NCBI GenBank assembly: GCA_017934955.1
Contig: JAGBIO010000010.1
Span: 1-50,353, forward strand
Length of the DNA: 50,353 nt
Reading direction: 5' to 3'
Source: Clostridia bacterium
Lineage (GTDB): Bacteria > Bacillota > Clostridia > TANB77 > RGIG9151
Shown: positions 7,201-15,059 of the stretch, piece by piece
Numbering within the stretch: position 1 is the first letter of the stretch
Layout: each line of letters opens with the position of its first letter
Program-made: the position numbers and the translations under genes
The notes under the pieces: model-generated
Seen by the model: only the letters and a program-made list of their open reading frames with translations
Database searches by the model: none
What the model was told of the DNA's origin: nothing

Positions 7201-7551
7201 TTAACCGATCGCTACGGAGATATTCCAAAAGAGACGATGCGGTTATTGGCGATTGTGGAATTAAAGTACCTTGCAAAGGCAATTCAAGTTTTTGAGATTG
7301 TTGGGAAAAATTCATATAAAGGAACTTTCGGGACGGATAGCGAAATAAAAATACAGTTGAGTTTTCAAAAAAATGCGCAGATTGATATGGAGTCACTTAG
7401 TGCATTAATAAAAGGATTTAAGAAGGGAAGAATGTTGTTTTCGGCAGGAGAATCGCCATATCTTACGTTTTATTGTGATGATTCGGAGGATGAATTGTTA
7501 AAAAATATTAAATTTGTGTTACAAAACATAAATTTATTGAAGAAAGATTGA
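4219..7551 (+). CDS. mfd: Transcription-repair coupling factor Mfd
   Basis: 1110 residues. Mfd displaces RNA polymerase stalled at DNA damage and recruits UvrA. Order of parts: UvrB-like N-terminal region, RNA-polymerase interaction domain starting near KIGDYIVHNKHGIGIYMGIE (about 430-490), then a RecG-like helicase. The helicase has Walker A GDVGYGKTE at 580-588, DEEQ at 681-684, TATPIPRTL, and the translocation motif region with RGRVGR. The C-terminal TRCF domain includes VNAYIPEKYIRNEVQKMEMYQKI. Length is slightly short of the usual 1150-1180. The start matches the family N-terminus but lacks a ribosome site. The foldase gene follows 53 bases downstream and may be co-transcribed. Confidence 0.97.
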   Translation: MNKFLDILNTSKVYNQIISSAQQGSVFVNGMTAEIRRHFACSMAKFLHKPFVFVVQNENVVADTLSDMKFFCGEDVVYFPEENTRLSLGTKSKDIYIERAKIFESLLKGKTPNLVINYGVLLSCFERLSDIRKKVMGFQIGKSYDLEKVAEQLTAAGFERADIVEGVGQFAIRGGILDVFSPTSEFPVRIEFFDDEADSIRLFDPVTQRTIEQREAADIFPVKNDSGEDASFLDYLAENYLVFLEEPQRLVDKIESNLFEINERVEKEEEIPTKIFMREEIFSGLLGRNAIFLSTLDLKLKEFAPVMKYSFMSREIAGFGNSFENLLKNIEEWKQNKYRIILLAGNDVKGKNIVKELTDAGLDCLYIEELTRLPNEGSIYVTKGEISAGFEYPDVKTVVISDIEMFGREKRRTRSVAKKQGIPVQVDNLKIGDYIVHNKHGIGIYMGIETLNAGGVVRDYIKIGYAKEDTLYIPIDQLDNVTKYVGADGKVPHINKMGGQEWAKTKARVRAGLKDVADNLVKLYAKREMSKGFAFSPDTVWQKQFEESFIYEETEDQLRCIEEIKRDMERTRPMDRLLCGDVGYGKTEVAIRAAFKAVMDGKQVAYLAPTTVLASQHYHSFVKRMADYPVKIQVLSRLRSPKEQKEILKRLKTGEIDILIGTHRIVQKDVIFKDLGLLIIDEEQKFGVMAKEQIKMMRENVDVLTLTATPIPRTLHMSMVGVKDVSVIYEPPANRSPVQTYVFEYDRGIIREAITRELERNGQVYYLYNRVEDIERVAFLISEEIPWARVTYAHGKMSPTELENIMLQFAEGEFDVLVCTTIIDSGVDIPNVNTIIIENAENLGLSQLYQLRGRVGRADRIAYAYITYRRNKVLSEVATKRLNAIREFTEFGSGFKIAMRDLEIRGAGNLIGAEQHGHMDAVGYETYCKILESMIKELKGENPVVEEEEEVQIDLSVNAYIPEKYIRNEVQKMEMYQKISKISDEDMLRDMIDELTDRYGDIPKETMRLLAIVELKYLAKAIQVFEIVGKNSYKGTFGTDSEIKIQLSFQKNAQIDMESLSALIKGFKKGRMLFSAGESPYLTFYCDDSEDELLKNIKFVLQNINLLKKD

Positions 7552-7604
7552 AGATAATATATAATATTTTATATTGAATAAGAATTTGTTTTGGGAGGCT
7601 ATAT

Positions 7605-8615
7605 ATGAGTGCTAAAAAAGTAGTGGGAACCGTTTTGGGAATTACAGCGGTAGTAATCAGTATTATTGCGGTAGTTGTCGGACTTATATATATTGATAAA
7701 AATAATTATGTATTTAAGATAAACGGAGAGAAAGTGACGAATTCAGAATTTACTACTTATTTTAAGTTACAGAAAAACATGATGGAGCAGGAATATGAAG
7801 CGGAAAACGAAGGAAAGTCCGGCGAAGAGGTTTGGAGTACTTTGATTGATGACGCTCCGGCAATTGAAACGGCAAGAGACAGTGCAAAACAAAGTATTAT
7901 CGATACAAAAGTAAAGCTGCAACAGGCGAAGAAAATGAAGGTTGCTTTGACATCGGAGGAAAAAGCAAATATCAGAACGTATGTTAACTATAATTCGTCA
8001 AATATTTTAGCAGCTTATGATATCACGTTGGATGAATTAATCAAAATAAACGAAGATGCTATATTGATTGGAAAATTGGAAATAGAGTTATATAAGCAGA
8101 CCGATCATACGGGACATACGCATGGAAAAATTGATATAGAGGCTTATGAAAAAGGTGAAACGGTCGGTGAAAAAACATATGATTCAAGACATATTTTATT
8201 TAAGACTACCGGTATGACCGATGCCGAAAAGGAAGCGGTAAAACAGAAAGCAGAAGGCGTTCTTACCAGAGCAAAAAATGGTGAAGATTTTGCAACGTTG
8301 GCGAATGAATTTAGCGAGGATGAGGGTTCTAATACAAACGGCGGATTATATACCGGTACCGGAATGGGGGATTTTGTTTCGGAATATGAAAATGCTGCCC
8401 TTTCTTTACAGGCAGGGGAGATTTATCCGGAGTTGGTAGAATCTACATTCGGTTATCATATTATTAAGCTTGAGGCTTTCCACGACGGCGATGGCTATCT
8501 TACAAATGAGGAAACTGCTGATGTTTTGGCTTTGGAATTTGAAGAACAAGCTAAAGTTTGGTTAGAAAATGCCGAAATAATACTTAATGAACAGCAGTAT
8601 AATTTATTTCAATAA
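7605..8615 (+). CDS. Membrane-anchored parvulin-type peptidyl-prolyl isomerase (PrsA-like foldase)
   Basis: 336 residues. One N-terminal membrane helix (about 6-29) without a lipobox anchors it outside the membrane. A SurA/PrsA-like helical chaperone region follows. The parvulin domain at about 193-290 shows SRHILFKT, FATLANEFSEDEGSNTNGG, FGYHIIKLE. It should help fold exported proteins at the cell surface. Unlike Bacillus PrsA it is not a lipoprotein. A His-rich linker, DHTGHTHG at 167-174, sits just before the isomerase domain and is repeated in the next gene's product. The ribosome site GGGAGG is clear, and a terminator follows. The paralogue downstream suggests tandem duplication. Confidence 0.88.
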   Translation: MSAKKVVGTVLGITAVVISIIAVVVGLIYIDKNNYVFKINGEKVTNSEFTTYFKLQKNMMEQEYEAENEGKSGEEVWSTLIDDAPAIETARDSAKQSIIDTKVKLQQAKKMKVALTSEEKANIRTYVNYNSSNILAAYDITLDELIKINEDAILIGKLEIELYKQTDHTGHTHGKIDIEAYEKGETVGEKTYDSRHILFKTTGMTDAEKEAVKQKAEGVLTRAKNGEDFATLANEFSEDEGSNTNGGLYTGTGMGDFVSEYENAALSLQAGEIYPELVESTFGYHIIKLEAFHDGDGYLTNEETADVLALEFEEQAKVWLENAEIILNEQQYNLFQ

Positions 8616-8625
8616 GGAAGAAACA

Positions 8626-8650
8626 AGGGCGCAATGAGATGCGCCTTTCT
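8626..8650 (+). terminator. Terminator between the two foldase genes
   Basis: AGGGCGCA (8626-8633) pairs with TGCGCCTTT (8640-8648) around a six-base loop, followed by CTGTTT. Short, GC-rich stem. Confidence 0.7.
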
Positions 8651-8702
8651 GTTTAAGAAAGAATAGAAAATAAATTAATTTAGCGAAAGAGGAGAGGGTA
8701 AG

Positions 8703-10205
8703 ATGAAGATTGGAAAAATTTTGGGTTGTGCCGGTATCGGTATGTGTGTGATGATGGGAAGTTGTTTTGCATTTTCGGATTTACCGACAACACACTGGGC
8801 TTTTGAAAAGGTAACGCAAATGCAGGAAAAGGGTTTGATTTCCGGATTTGAGGATGGAACGTTTCGTCCTTCTGTTGCGGTGAATCGTGAACAGACAGCG
8901 TCGATTTTAACAAATGCTTTTGATTTGAAATTGAAAGCAGGTTCAGCAAATCAGTTTAATGATGTGCCGAGTACACGTTGGTCAAAATATGCAATTGATT
9001 TAGCAAGTCAGTATTTACCGGGTTATGAAAATGAGGATGGGACTTTTGATTTTCAGCCGTCGGAAGAAACATCGCGTATTGATGTAGCGAAGGCAATTGT
9101 AAAAATTTTAAATTTAGAAGATACAGAGGCGGATTTATCCCTTCTTGAAAACTTTGCAGATAAGGATACGTTTAAAGAAGAAGATAAGAAATACATAGCT
9201 CTTGCGGTAGAAAATAAGATTATGAGCGGGAAGGATACCGGTTTTGATCCTTATGCTTCTTTAACAAGAGCAGAAATTTGTACTTTGGTGTATAACGTAT
9301 TTACAAATCAGGCGGTAACCGAAGAACAGAATTCGGAAATTGTTTTGACCGTAAACGGAGAAGAGGTATCTGTAAAGGATTTTGAATTGTATTTTAAGTT
9401 ACAAAGAAAATTATGGGAACTTTATATGGGAAGCGAGAATATTTGGAATTTAGATTCTGATGGAGATTCTTTATATAATATCGCAAAGAATGCTGTAAAA
9501 GAGGATATTGTATTAAGTCGTGTGAAGTTACAGAAGGCGAAAGAATATCAAGTTGCTTTGGGGGAAGCCGAACAAAAAGAATTAGAGGATTATATACAGA
9601 CCGAGGAAGCCAAAAAAATTTGTGAATATTATGGAATTACAACAGCGGAAATGCTAAGAATTAATACCGAAACGGCAATTCTTTCAAAGTTTTCCGATGA
9701 GTTGTTTGCTAAATTAGATCATACCGGACATAATCACGGTGATTTGAATGAGAAGGCACAGAAGGTATCTTATGACGTAAGACATATTTTATTCTCTACA
9801 ACCGGAAAGACAGAAGCAGAGGCGGAAGAAATCAGAAAAACGGCGGAAGAGGTATTAAATCAAGTTAAGGCAGGAGAAGATTTTGCGACACTTGCGACAA
9901 AATACAGCCAGGATTATGGCTCTGCGGCAAACGGAGGCCTTTATCAAAACATTCAGAAAGGACAGTTTGTAGAAGAGTTTGAAAATGCAGCATTAGCTTT
10001 AAATGAAGGCGAAATGACAGATGAATTAGTAGAGTCTTCTTACGGTTATCACATTATTCGTTTAGAAAAGAAAAATGTGCAAGAAGTTGATTTAACCGAA
10101 GAAGAGAAAAATGAAATTATTATGGAAGATTTTGATAGAGAAGCGAAAAAATGGGTTAGTGAGTCAAATGTGGAAGTAAATGAAACATTATATAATAAGA
10201 TTTAA
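8703..10205 (+). CDS. SLH-domain parvulin foldase
   Basis: 500 residues: signal peptide (1-23, cleavage near CFA-FSD), three S-layer homology repeats (about 24-85, 86-150, 150-205; motifs THWAFEKV..GFEDGTFRP, TRWSKYAID..DFQPSEETSR, FKEEDKKYI..GFDPYASLTR), then a SurA/PrsA-like region and a parvulin domain (about 355-455; VRHILFSTTG..YGYHIIRLE). SLH repeats bind secondary wall polymers, so this foldase should be held in the outer wall layer while its paralogue upstream is held in the membrane. DHTGHNHG at 339-346 matches the His linker of the paralogue. The start at 8703 follows GAGAGGGTAAG. The fusion of SLH and isomerase is unusual. Confidence 0.9.
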   Translation: MKIGKILGCAGIGMCVMMGSCFAFSDLPTTHWAFEKVTQMQEKGLISGFEDGTFRPSVAVNREQTASILTNAFDLKLKAGSANQFNDVPSTRWSKYAIDLASQYLPGYENEDGTFDFQPSEETSRIDVAKAIVKILNLEDTEADLSLLENFADKDTFKEEDKKYIALAVENKIMSGKDTGFDPYASLTRAEICTLVYNVFTNQAVTEEQNSEIVLTVNGEEVSVKDFELYFKLQRKLWELYMGSENIWNLDSDGDSLYNIAKNAVKEDIVLSRVKLQKAKEYQVALGEAEQKELEDYIQTEEAKKICEYYGITTAEMLRINTETAILSKFSDELFAKLDHTGHNHGDLNEKAQKVSYDVRHILFSTTGKTEAEAEEIRKTAEEVLNQVKAGEDFATLATKYSQDYGSAANGGLYQNIQKGQFVEEFENAALALNEGEMTDELVESSYGYHIIRLEKKNVQEVDLTEEEKNEIIMEDFDREAKKWVSESNVEVNETLYNKI

Positions 10206-10217
10206 TTTTTGAATAAG

Positions 10218-10256
10218 AAGTGATGGATAGCAGTAATGTTGTCCATCACTTTTTAT
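10218..10256 (+). terminator. Terminator of the SLH foldase gene
   Basis: AAGTGATGGA (10218-10227) pairs perfectly with TCCATCACTT (10242-10251), followed by TTTT. The rest of the gap to spoVT holds no clear element; a convincing forespore (sigma-G) promoter was not recognised. Confidence 0.8.
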
Positions 10257-10377
10257 CAAAAGATACAAGATTATATTCTGACCGGTGACAAAATAAATTG
10301 CAAATTTATGTATAAAATTGTCGCTTTTTATAGATACTACTACTAATTGAATTATTTCGTTAAGGGGGTAGTAAAAA

Positions 10378-10929
10378 TTGAAAGCAACCGGTATTGTAAG
10401 AAGAATTGATGACTTGGGAAGAGTGGTAATTCCTAAAGAAATAAGAAAAACATTAAGAATCAGAGAGGGAGATCCTCTTGAAATATTTACCGATAAAGAT
10501 GGAGAGGTAATATTGAAAAAATATTCTCCGATTGGAGAATTAAGTGAATTTGCGGTACAATATGCGGAAACATTGGCAAAAACAAGCGGACATATTGCTT
10601 GCATAACCGATAAAGATTCCGTTATTGCGGTTTCAGGGGCGCCCAAAAGAGAATTCTTAGATAAAAACATCAGTTATGAATTGGAAAAAATCATGAATGA
10701 CAAGACAACTTGGGTGGTAAAGAATTCTACCGAAAAAAGGGTTCCGATTTTTAACAATGAAAATTTGGATAAGTATTATGCGCAAGTAATTTCTCCAATC
10801 GTTTCAGAAGGAGATACCATCGGCTCGGTTGTTTTAATGGCAACGGATGCTGCTTCTCAGATGGGAGATGCAGAAGTGAAATTGGCACAATCTGCTGCCG
10901 GTTTTTTAGGAAAACAAATGGAACAGTAA
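10378..10929 (+). CDS. spoVT: Stage V sporulation regulator SpoVT
   Basis: 183 residues. The N-terminal AbrB swapped-hairpin DNA-binding domain (1-52; GIVRRIDDLGRVVIPKEIRKTLRI) is followed by a C-terminal GAF-type sensor (about 56-180), the SpoVT architecture. In Bacillus it tunes forespore genes and spore coat and germination properties, under sigma-G. It starts at TTG with AAGGGGG seven to nine bases upstream. Its position after mfd and a foldase gene matches the mfd-prsA-spoVT order seen in many clostridia and bacilli. It supports a spore-forming host. Confidence 0.95.
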   Translation: MKATGIVRRIDDLGRVVIPKEIRKTLRIREGDPLEIFTDKDGEVILKKYSPIGELSEFAVQYAETLAKTSGHIACITDKDSVIAVSGAPKREFLDKNISYELEKIMNDKTTWVVKNSTEKRVPIFNNENLDKYYAQVISPIVSEGDTIGSVVLMATDAASQMGDAEVKLAQSAAGFLGKQMEQ

Positions 10930-10931
10930 AG

Positions 10932-10964
10932 AAAAGCTGCAACGGTTAGTTGCAGCTTTTTTTA
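10932..10964. terminator. Bidirectional terminator between spoVT and pgsA
   Basis: A perfect 12-bp stem (10932-10943 with 10949-10960) and five-base loop, with A and T runs on both sides. It serves the two convergent genes. The pgsA stop codon lies inside it. Confidence 0.9.
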
Positions 10965-11476
10965 ATCTGGTTTATATAATTGATGAGGTACATGATAAAG
11001 GAAAAGAACAACGAGATAATTGCTAAAATAAACAATGGCAAGGTGTAGTTTTGCAATATCGGTATGCTTGGTGAGAGCATAGAGGCGATGATTGCCAAAA
11101 ACAGCAATACCGTTGAAAGTTTACCAAACCATTTGGAAGGGACAATAATATCTTTTCTTAGTAGTTTAATACAACCGAGTCCCATGAGCATTTCTTTTAG
11201 GAAAAAGATTGGCGGAATCCAAAAAGGGATAATACCGAGTACCCATAAACCGATAATTGCGGTAAATTGTAACAATTTGTCCGCTAAAGGGTCCAAAATT
11301 TTTCCGAAATTTGTAATTTGATTATATTTTCTTGCAATATAGCCGTCTAAAATATCAGTAACGCTTGCTAAGACGTAAATGATGATAGCAACCGTAAAAT
11401 TTCTTTGCATTAAGAAGATTCCCATAACCGGGACTAACGCAAATCGAATTAATGTTAGAATATTCGGTAAGTTCAT
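10946..11476 (-). CDS. pgsA: CDP-alcohol phosphatidyltransferase, phosphatidylglycerophosphate synthase
   Basis: 176 residues from the second ATG (complement of 11474-11476). That start has GAGGT at good spacing and gives the family N-terminus MNLPNILTLIR. It transfers phosphatidyl from CDP-diacylglycerol to glycerol-3-phosphate, the first step to phosphatidylglycerol. The signature DxxDGxxAR..G..D..D is complete: Asp41, Asp44, Gly45, Arg49, Gly58, Asp62, Asp66. Five to six membrane helices follow from the hydrophobic profile. It lies 17 bases after clpE and shares its transcript. The pairing with clpE has no obvious functional reason. A cardiolipin-synthase-type paralogue of the same family cannot be excluded. 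Confidence 0.9.
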   Translation of the reverse strand: MNLPNILTLIRFALVPVMGIFLMQRNFTVAIIIYVLASVTDILDGYIARKYNQITNFGKILDPLADKLLQFTAIIGLWVLGIIPFWIPPIFFLKEMLMGLGCIKLLRKDIIVPSKWFGKLSTVLLFLAIIASMLSPSIPILQNYTLPLFILAIISLFFSFIMYLINYINQIKKSCN

Positions 11477-11493
11477 AATAAACCTCATTTCTG

Positions 11494-13755
11494 CTAATCC
11501 TTTAAAGTAAAGGTAAACTCTTGATTTACAAAATCTACATAGATAATTTTATCATTTAAATTTTCACGCTTCAATAGCATTTCCGCAATCTTGTTTTCGA
11601 TGTTTTTCTGAATAGCACGACGAAGCGGTCTTGCACCGTATTTTGGGTCATATCCGATTGTAACAAGTTGTTCTTTGGCGGAGTCGGATAGTTGGATGGA
11701 TGCATGTAAATGCTTCATATCGGAATTGATTTCCTGAGTCATTAAATCAACAATTTGTGTAATTTCCGGTTTCGTTAATTCGTTAAACACAAGAATTTCA
11801 TCCAAACGATTTAAAAATTCCGGTTTGAAGTATTCTTTTAATGCTTCTATAATGCGCGCTTCGTTTGATTCCGTAGTTTGATTAAAGCCAAGGGTAGAAG
11901 TGGCACCGGTCCCTGCATTTGAGGTTAATATAATGACGGTATTATCGAAATTTACGGTTTTTCCTTGACTGTCTGTTAATCTACCTTCATCTAAAATTTG
12001 AAGAAGAATATTAAATATATCAGCGTGCGCTTTTTCGATTTCATCAAACAGAATAACAGAATAAGGATTTCGTCTTACTTTTTCGGTAAGTTGCCCGGCT
12101 TCATCGTAGCCGACATATCCCGGAGGGGCACCGATTAATTTCGATACGGCATGTTTTTCCATAAATTCCGACATATCAAAACGAATAATAGCGTTTTCAC
12201 TGGAGAAAAGCTCAGTTGCCAACGCTTTTACCAATTCTGTTTTACCGACACCGGTAGGACCGACAAAGATGAAAGACGCAGGACGTTTTCTGTTTCGAAG
12301 TCCGGCGCGATTCCGACGAATGGCATTTGCCAAAGTGGTAACAGCTTTATCTTGTCCGATAATTCTCTTATGAAGAGCCGTTTCTAAGTTTAATAATTTT
12401 TCTGATTCGGTTTCATTTACCTTTTTCGCCGGTATTTTTGTCCAAAGCTCAACTACGCCGGCTAAATCTTCCGGAGTAACAATGGCTTTTTTGATTTTTT
12501 TCTCTAAAGTCTCAATTTCCGCCAACAAAGTACATTCCTTTGTTTTCAAATCTGCTGCTTTTTGGTAGTCTTCAATGGAATCTGCAGAAACAGCGGATTC
12601 TTTTTCTTCCTGCACACCGCGTAATTGCGCTTTTAATATTTCTAATTTTGCGAGCGGTTTGTTATTGAGGTTAATTCGAGAAGAGGCTTCGTCAATTAAA
12701 TCGATCGCTTTATCCGGAAGAAAACGGTCATGAATATAACGTTCTGACATAGAAACAGCTGCTGATAAGGTTTCCTTTGGAATGGTTACCTTGTGAAATT
12801 CTTCATAATATGGTTTTAAAACTTGCAGAATTTCTAAAGTTTCTTCCTGCGTTGGTTCTTCCACCATGACAGGTTGAAATCTTCTTTCTAAGGCAGTATC
12901 TTTTTCGATGTGTTTTCGATATTCCTTTAAAGTCGCAGCACCGATTACTTGAATTTCTCCGCGAGATAATGCCGGTTTTAAGATATTCGCCGCATTCATA
13001 GCACCTTCTGCGTCTCCGGCACCTGTAATCATGTGAAGTTCGTCGATGACTAAAATGACATTTCCGGCATTTTTCGCTTCCTCAATGATACTTCTCATAC
13101 GCGATTCAAATTGACCGCGGAATTGCGTTCCGGCAACAACCGCAGTGATATCCAATTGATAGATTTCATGATTGAATAGTTTCGGCGGAACCTTTTTTTC
13201 CACAATTCTTTGCGCCAAAGCTTCCGCGATGGCGGTTTTACCAACGCCGGGTTCACCGATTAATACCGGATTGTTTTTGGTACGACGATTTAAAATTTGA
13301 ATGGTACGTTCGATTTCTTGATTTCTTCCGGCGATTTTATCCAATTTATTGTTTTTGGCAAGTTCGGTTAAGTTTGTCCCGTAAGTGTCCAAAAACTTTT
13401 TCTTTTTGCTGTTTTTCTTTTCTTGTACTTTTACAGTGGAATTTTTGCTTTCATAGCTTGTATTTCCATCCTCCGGACCGCCAAATAACTTACTGAAAGC
13501 ACCGAAAAACGATTTATCGTCGGCAACCATTGAATCCCCTTCCTGCTGCATGGAGTTTAAAAAATCTTCCATTTCACCGGTGAGATTTTCGAGTTCTTCT
13601 TCGGAAATACCGCTTTGAAGAAGCATATTATTAAGAGGATCGATTCCTCTTTTTTTCGCACAGTTAAAGCATAACCCTTCTGTTTCTTGCTTTCCGTTTA
13701 CCATCTTGGTCATAAAGATAACAGCAAGGTTTTGATTACATTCTGAACATAACAT
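11494..13755 (-). CDS. clpE: ClpE-type AAA+ unfoldase (Clp protease ATP-binding subunit)
   Basis: 753 residues. An N-terminal zinc ribbon (Cys3, Cys6, Cys29, Cys32) replaces the ClpC N-domain, which marks ClpE. AAA-1 has Walker A GEPGVGKT at 167-174 and the VIDELH box. A short UVR-like coiled middle region (about 390-420, [14 protein letters not shown]) follows. AAA-2 has Walker [10 protein letters not shown] near 495-503, FDEIEKAH, and an LGF tripeptide in TLGFNQ, the type of loop that docks on ClpP. It should feed misfolded proteins to ClpP. Adjacent genes do not include ctsR, mcsA/B or clpP. Promoter and ribosome site (AAGGAG) are clear. ClpC is the main alternative name; the zinc ribbon argues for ClpE. 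Confidence 0.92.
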   Translation of the reverse strand: MLCSECNQNLAVIFMTKMVNGKQETEGLCFNCAKKRGIDPLNNMLLQSGISEEELENLTGEMEDFLNSMQQEGDSMVADDKSFFGAFSKLFGGPEDGNTSYESKNSTVKVQEKKNSKKKKFLDTYGTNLTELAKNNKLDKIAGRNQEIERTIQILNRRTKNNPVLIGEPGVGKTAIAEALAQRIVEKKVPPKLFNHEIYQLDITAVVAGTQFRGQFESRMRSIIEEAKNAGNVILVIDELHMITGAGDAEGAMNAANILKPALSRGEIQVIGAATLKEYRKHIEKDTALERRFQPVMVEEPTQEETLEILQVLKPYYEEFHKVTIPKETLSAAVSMSERYIHDRFLPDKAIDLIDEASSRINLNNKPLAKLEILKAQLRGVQEEKESAVSADSIEDYQKAADLKTKECTLLAEIETLEKKIKKAIVTPEDLAGVVELWTKIPAKKVNETESEKLLNLETALHKRIIGQDKAVTTLANAIRRNRAGLRNRKRPASFIFVGPTGVGKTELVKALATELFSSENAIIRFDMSEFMEKHAVSKLIGAPPGYVGYDEAGQLTEKVRRNPYSVILFDEIEKAHADIFNILLQILDEGRLTDSQGKTVNFDNTVIILTSNAGTGATSTLGFNQTTESNEARIIEALKEYFKPEFLNRLDEILVFNELTKPEITQIVDLMTQEINSDMKHLHASIQLSDSAKEQLVTIGYDPKYGARPLRRAIQKNIENKIAEMLLKRENLNDKIIYVDFVNQEFTFTLKD

Positions 13756-13791
13756 TGTTGTAGTCTCCTTTTTTCAAAAGTTTCAATATAT

Positions 13792-13819
13792 ATTATATAG
13801 TATTTTTAAGGCAGGTCAA
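13792..13819 (-). promoter_or_regulatory. clpE-pgsA promoter
   Basis: On the minus strand, TTGACC (complement of 13814-13819) and TATAAT (complement of 13792-13797) are 16 bases apart. A full CtsR heptad pair is not evident; only a GGTCAA half-site overlaps the -35. Confidence 0.7.
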
Positions 13820-13924
13820 TAAATTCAATATTAAGTTTTGGTAACAAAAAATGGAGATAAAGGGGATTTGAGGCAAAAGTATTTTGAAATGGTTATGCCG
13901 GTTCACATAACTTTGAAAATTGTG

Positions 13925-13953
13925 TTGAAATGTTTTCCGAAATGTGGTAAAAT
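13925..13953 (+). promoter_or_regulatory. Promoter for the hypothetical gene at 14003
   Basis: TTGAAA at 13925-13930 and TAAAAT at 13948-13953 with a 17-base spacer. Confidence 0.65.
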
Positions 13954-14002
13954 AGTAAGGAATCACGAAAGAACGATATGAGTATTGTTAGGGGGAGTAC
14001 CT

Positions 14003-14335
14003 TTGCAGTTTAAGGAGGAACTGCTAAGTGCGGCAGAAGAGATTTATACGAATCAAGAAAATAAACGAAACCAATTTTTTCGTCGAATCCAAAATCATGC
14101 GATTGAGCAGGTAAAGAATGGCTATACGGCTTTTCGAGTCGGTAGCTTAAAGCAGGAAGAAGAACGATATTTGGAAGAATGGGGAAAGAGTACGAATGCG
14201 GATATTCAATATATTTGCTTTACTTGCTTTACCTCTGAGAAAAAATATCGTGCCAAACAATATTTGGTAAATTTGAATGCGCTTGTTCAATTGGATTATG
14301 AGTCGGAAGGAAAACTATTGGTAATTTCCGATTAA
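14003..14335 (+). CDS. Hypothetical soluble protein, 110 residues
   Basis: The family is not recognised. The protein is charged and mostly helical in its first 70 residues (KEELLSAAEEIYTNQENKRNQFFRRI). Two cysteines are in YICFTCFTSEKK, and a beta-like end (KLLVISD) follows. No signal peptide or membrane helix. The TTG at 14003 is preferred over the upstream TTG at 13985, because AGGGGGAG lies five bases before it. It has its own promoter, runs divergently from clpE, and is followed by a repeat element and a terminator. Base use is like the neighbours, so it is probably a real resident gene. Confidence 0.65.
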   Translation: MQFKEELLSAAEEIYTNQENKRNQFFRRIQNHAIEQVKNGYTAFRVGSLKQEEERYLEEWGKSTNADIQYICFTCFTSEKKYRAKQYLVNLNALVQLDYESEGKLLVISD

Positions 14336-14383
14336 AATCTATTAAACTTTAGACTATATCTTTAAAATAATAACATAATTTAC

Positions 14384-14452
14384 TGTAGGGACAGCATTTA
14401 TGCTGTCCACAGAAAAGGCAGAAAGCAGGACAGCATGAATGCTGTCCCTACA
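14384..14452. mobile_element. Palindromic repeat element (copy C)
   Basis: Left half 14384-14408 and right half 14428-14452, both with the AGCAT/ATGCT stem, outer ends TGTAGGG and CCCTACA. The left flank (ACTATATCTTT..) resembles that of copy B. The right flank (GGTTGCGCCATCATTGCAGGA) resembles the right ends of copies A and B. Outer terminal repeats are eroded. Confidence 0.8.
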
Positions 14453-14491
14453 ATGGTTGCGCCATCATTGCAGGAAGCTAATACAATCTGT

Positions 14492-14519
14492 AAAAAAGCA
14501 CCGGTTTGGTGCTTTTTTC
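14492..14519. terminator. Terminator
   Basis: AAAAAAGCACC (14492-14502) pairs with GGTGCTTTTTT (14508-14518) around GGTTT. A and T runs on both sides make it bidirectional in form. Confidence 0.85.
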
Positions 14520-14521
14520 TA

Positions 14522-14550
14522 TTGAATCATAAAAATGAAAATGTTATGAT
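14522..14550 (+). promoter_or_regulatory. Promoter of the small membrane/TauE operon
   Basis: TTGAAT (14522-14527) and TATGAT (14545-14550), spacer 17. Confidence 0.65.
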
Positions 14551-14587
14551 AAAAGAAAGTATATTTATAGATAAAGGGTGAGAAACT

Positions 14588-14698
14588 ATGAAAGAAGAGA
14601 AGAAAAAAGCGATTGCGAGAATTATTGCGTTTATTATTGTATTGGCATTTGCGGCGACGGGCGTGGGAATGTTGGGAGTGTCGATGTTTTTTAATTAA
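14588..14698 (+). CDS. 36-residue single-pass membrane peptide
   Basis: Begins MKEEKKKAIARIIAFIIVLA and continues with a Gly/Ala-rich hydrophobic end, MLGVSMFFN. It has a basic, charged start and one membrane helix. AGGGTGAG sits at a proper distance before the ATG, a promoter lies upstream, and the next gene begins nine bases after its stop. It looks like a DUF4044-type small Firmicute membrane peptide, but the name is uncertain. Its role may be structural or regulatory to the transporter pair that follows. It is a good candidate to be missed by automatic annotation. Confidence 0.7.
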   Translation: MKEEKKKAIARIIAFIIVLAFAATGVGMLGVSMFFN

Positions 14699-14707
14699 AG
14701 GAGTATT

Positions 14708-15046
14708 ATGGTAGTTTTTTTAGGACTGATTGCGGGATTTATTAACGGGTTGTTCGGATCCGGCGCCGGTATGATTGTGTTGCCGGGTCTTGTTTCTGTT
14801 TATGGCTTTGACAGTAAAAAGGCAAGGGGAACGTCGTTGTTTATTTTGATTGCGGTAAGCATCATTACGGCGTTTTTTTATGTGAAAAACATAGCGGATT
14901 ATCAAGCATTGTGGTTTATTACCGTCGGAGGAATTACCGGAGGAATTTTAGGGGCGAATTTTGTTAAAAATATCCCGGATAAATATATAAGGATAATTCT
15001 TGCGGTTATTATGATTGTAAGCGGTATCAGAATGCTTTTAGCTTAG
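14708..15046 (+). CDS. Half-size TauE/SafE-type membrane permease, first half
   Basis: 112 residues with about four membrane helices. The N-terminal motif GLIAGFINGLFGSGAGMIVLP matches the GxxxGxxxGxGGGxxxxP signature that opens each repeat of the TauE/SafE (YfcA) family. Members export sulfite, sulfonates or other organic anions, and full-length ones have two such repeats in about 240-260 residues. This gene has only one repeat, and the next gene supplies the other, so the two products probably assemble as a heterodimer. AAAGGAG precedes the ATG at good spacing. Confidence 0.85.
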   Translation: MVVFLGLIAGFINGLFGSGAGMIVLPGLVSVYGFDSKKARGTSLFILIAVSIITAFFYVKNIADYQALWFITVGGITGGILGANFVKNIPDKYIRIILAVIMIVSGIRMLLA

Positions 15047-15059
15047 AGTGTGAGGAAAA

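Noticed and set aside
10188-10670. 160-residue minus-strand open frame over spoVT
   Set aside because: It overlaps a certain gene on the other strand, has no ribosome site and no family pattern.
13798-13830. CtsR operator at the clpE promoter
   Set aside because: Only one GGTCAA half-site is present; the second heptad of the tandem CtsR motif is not recognisable.
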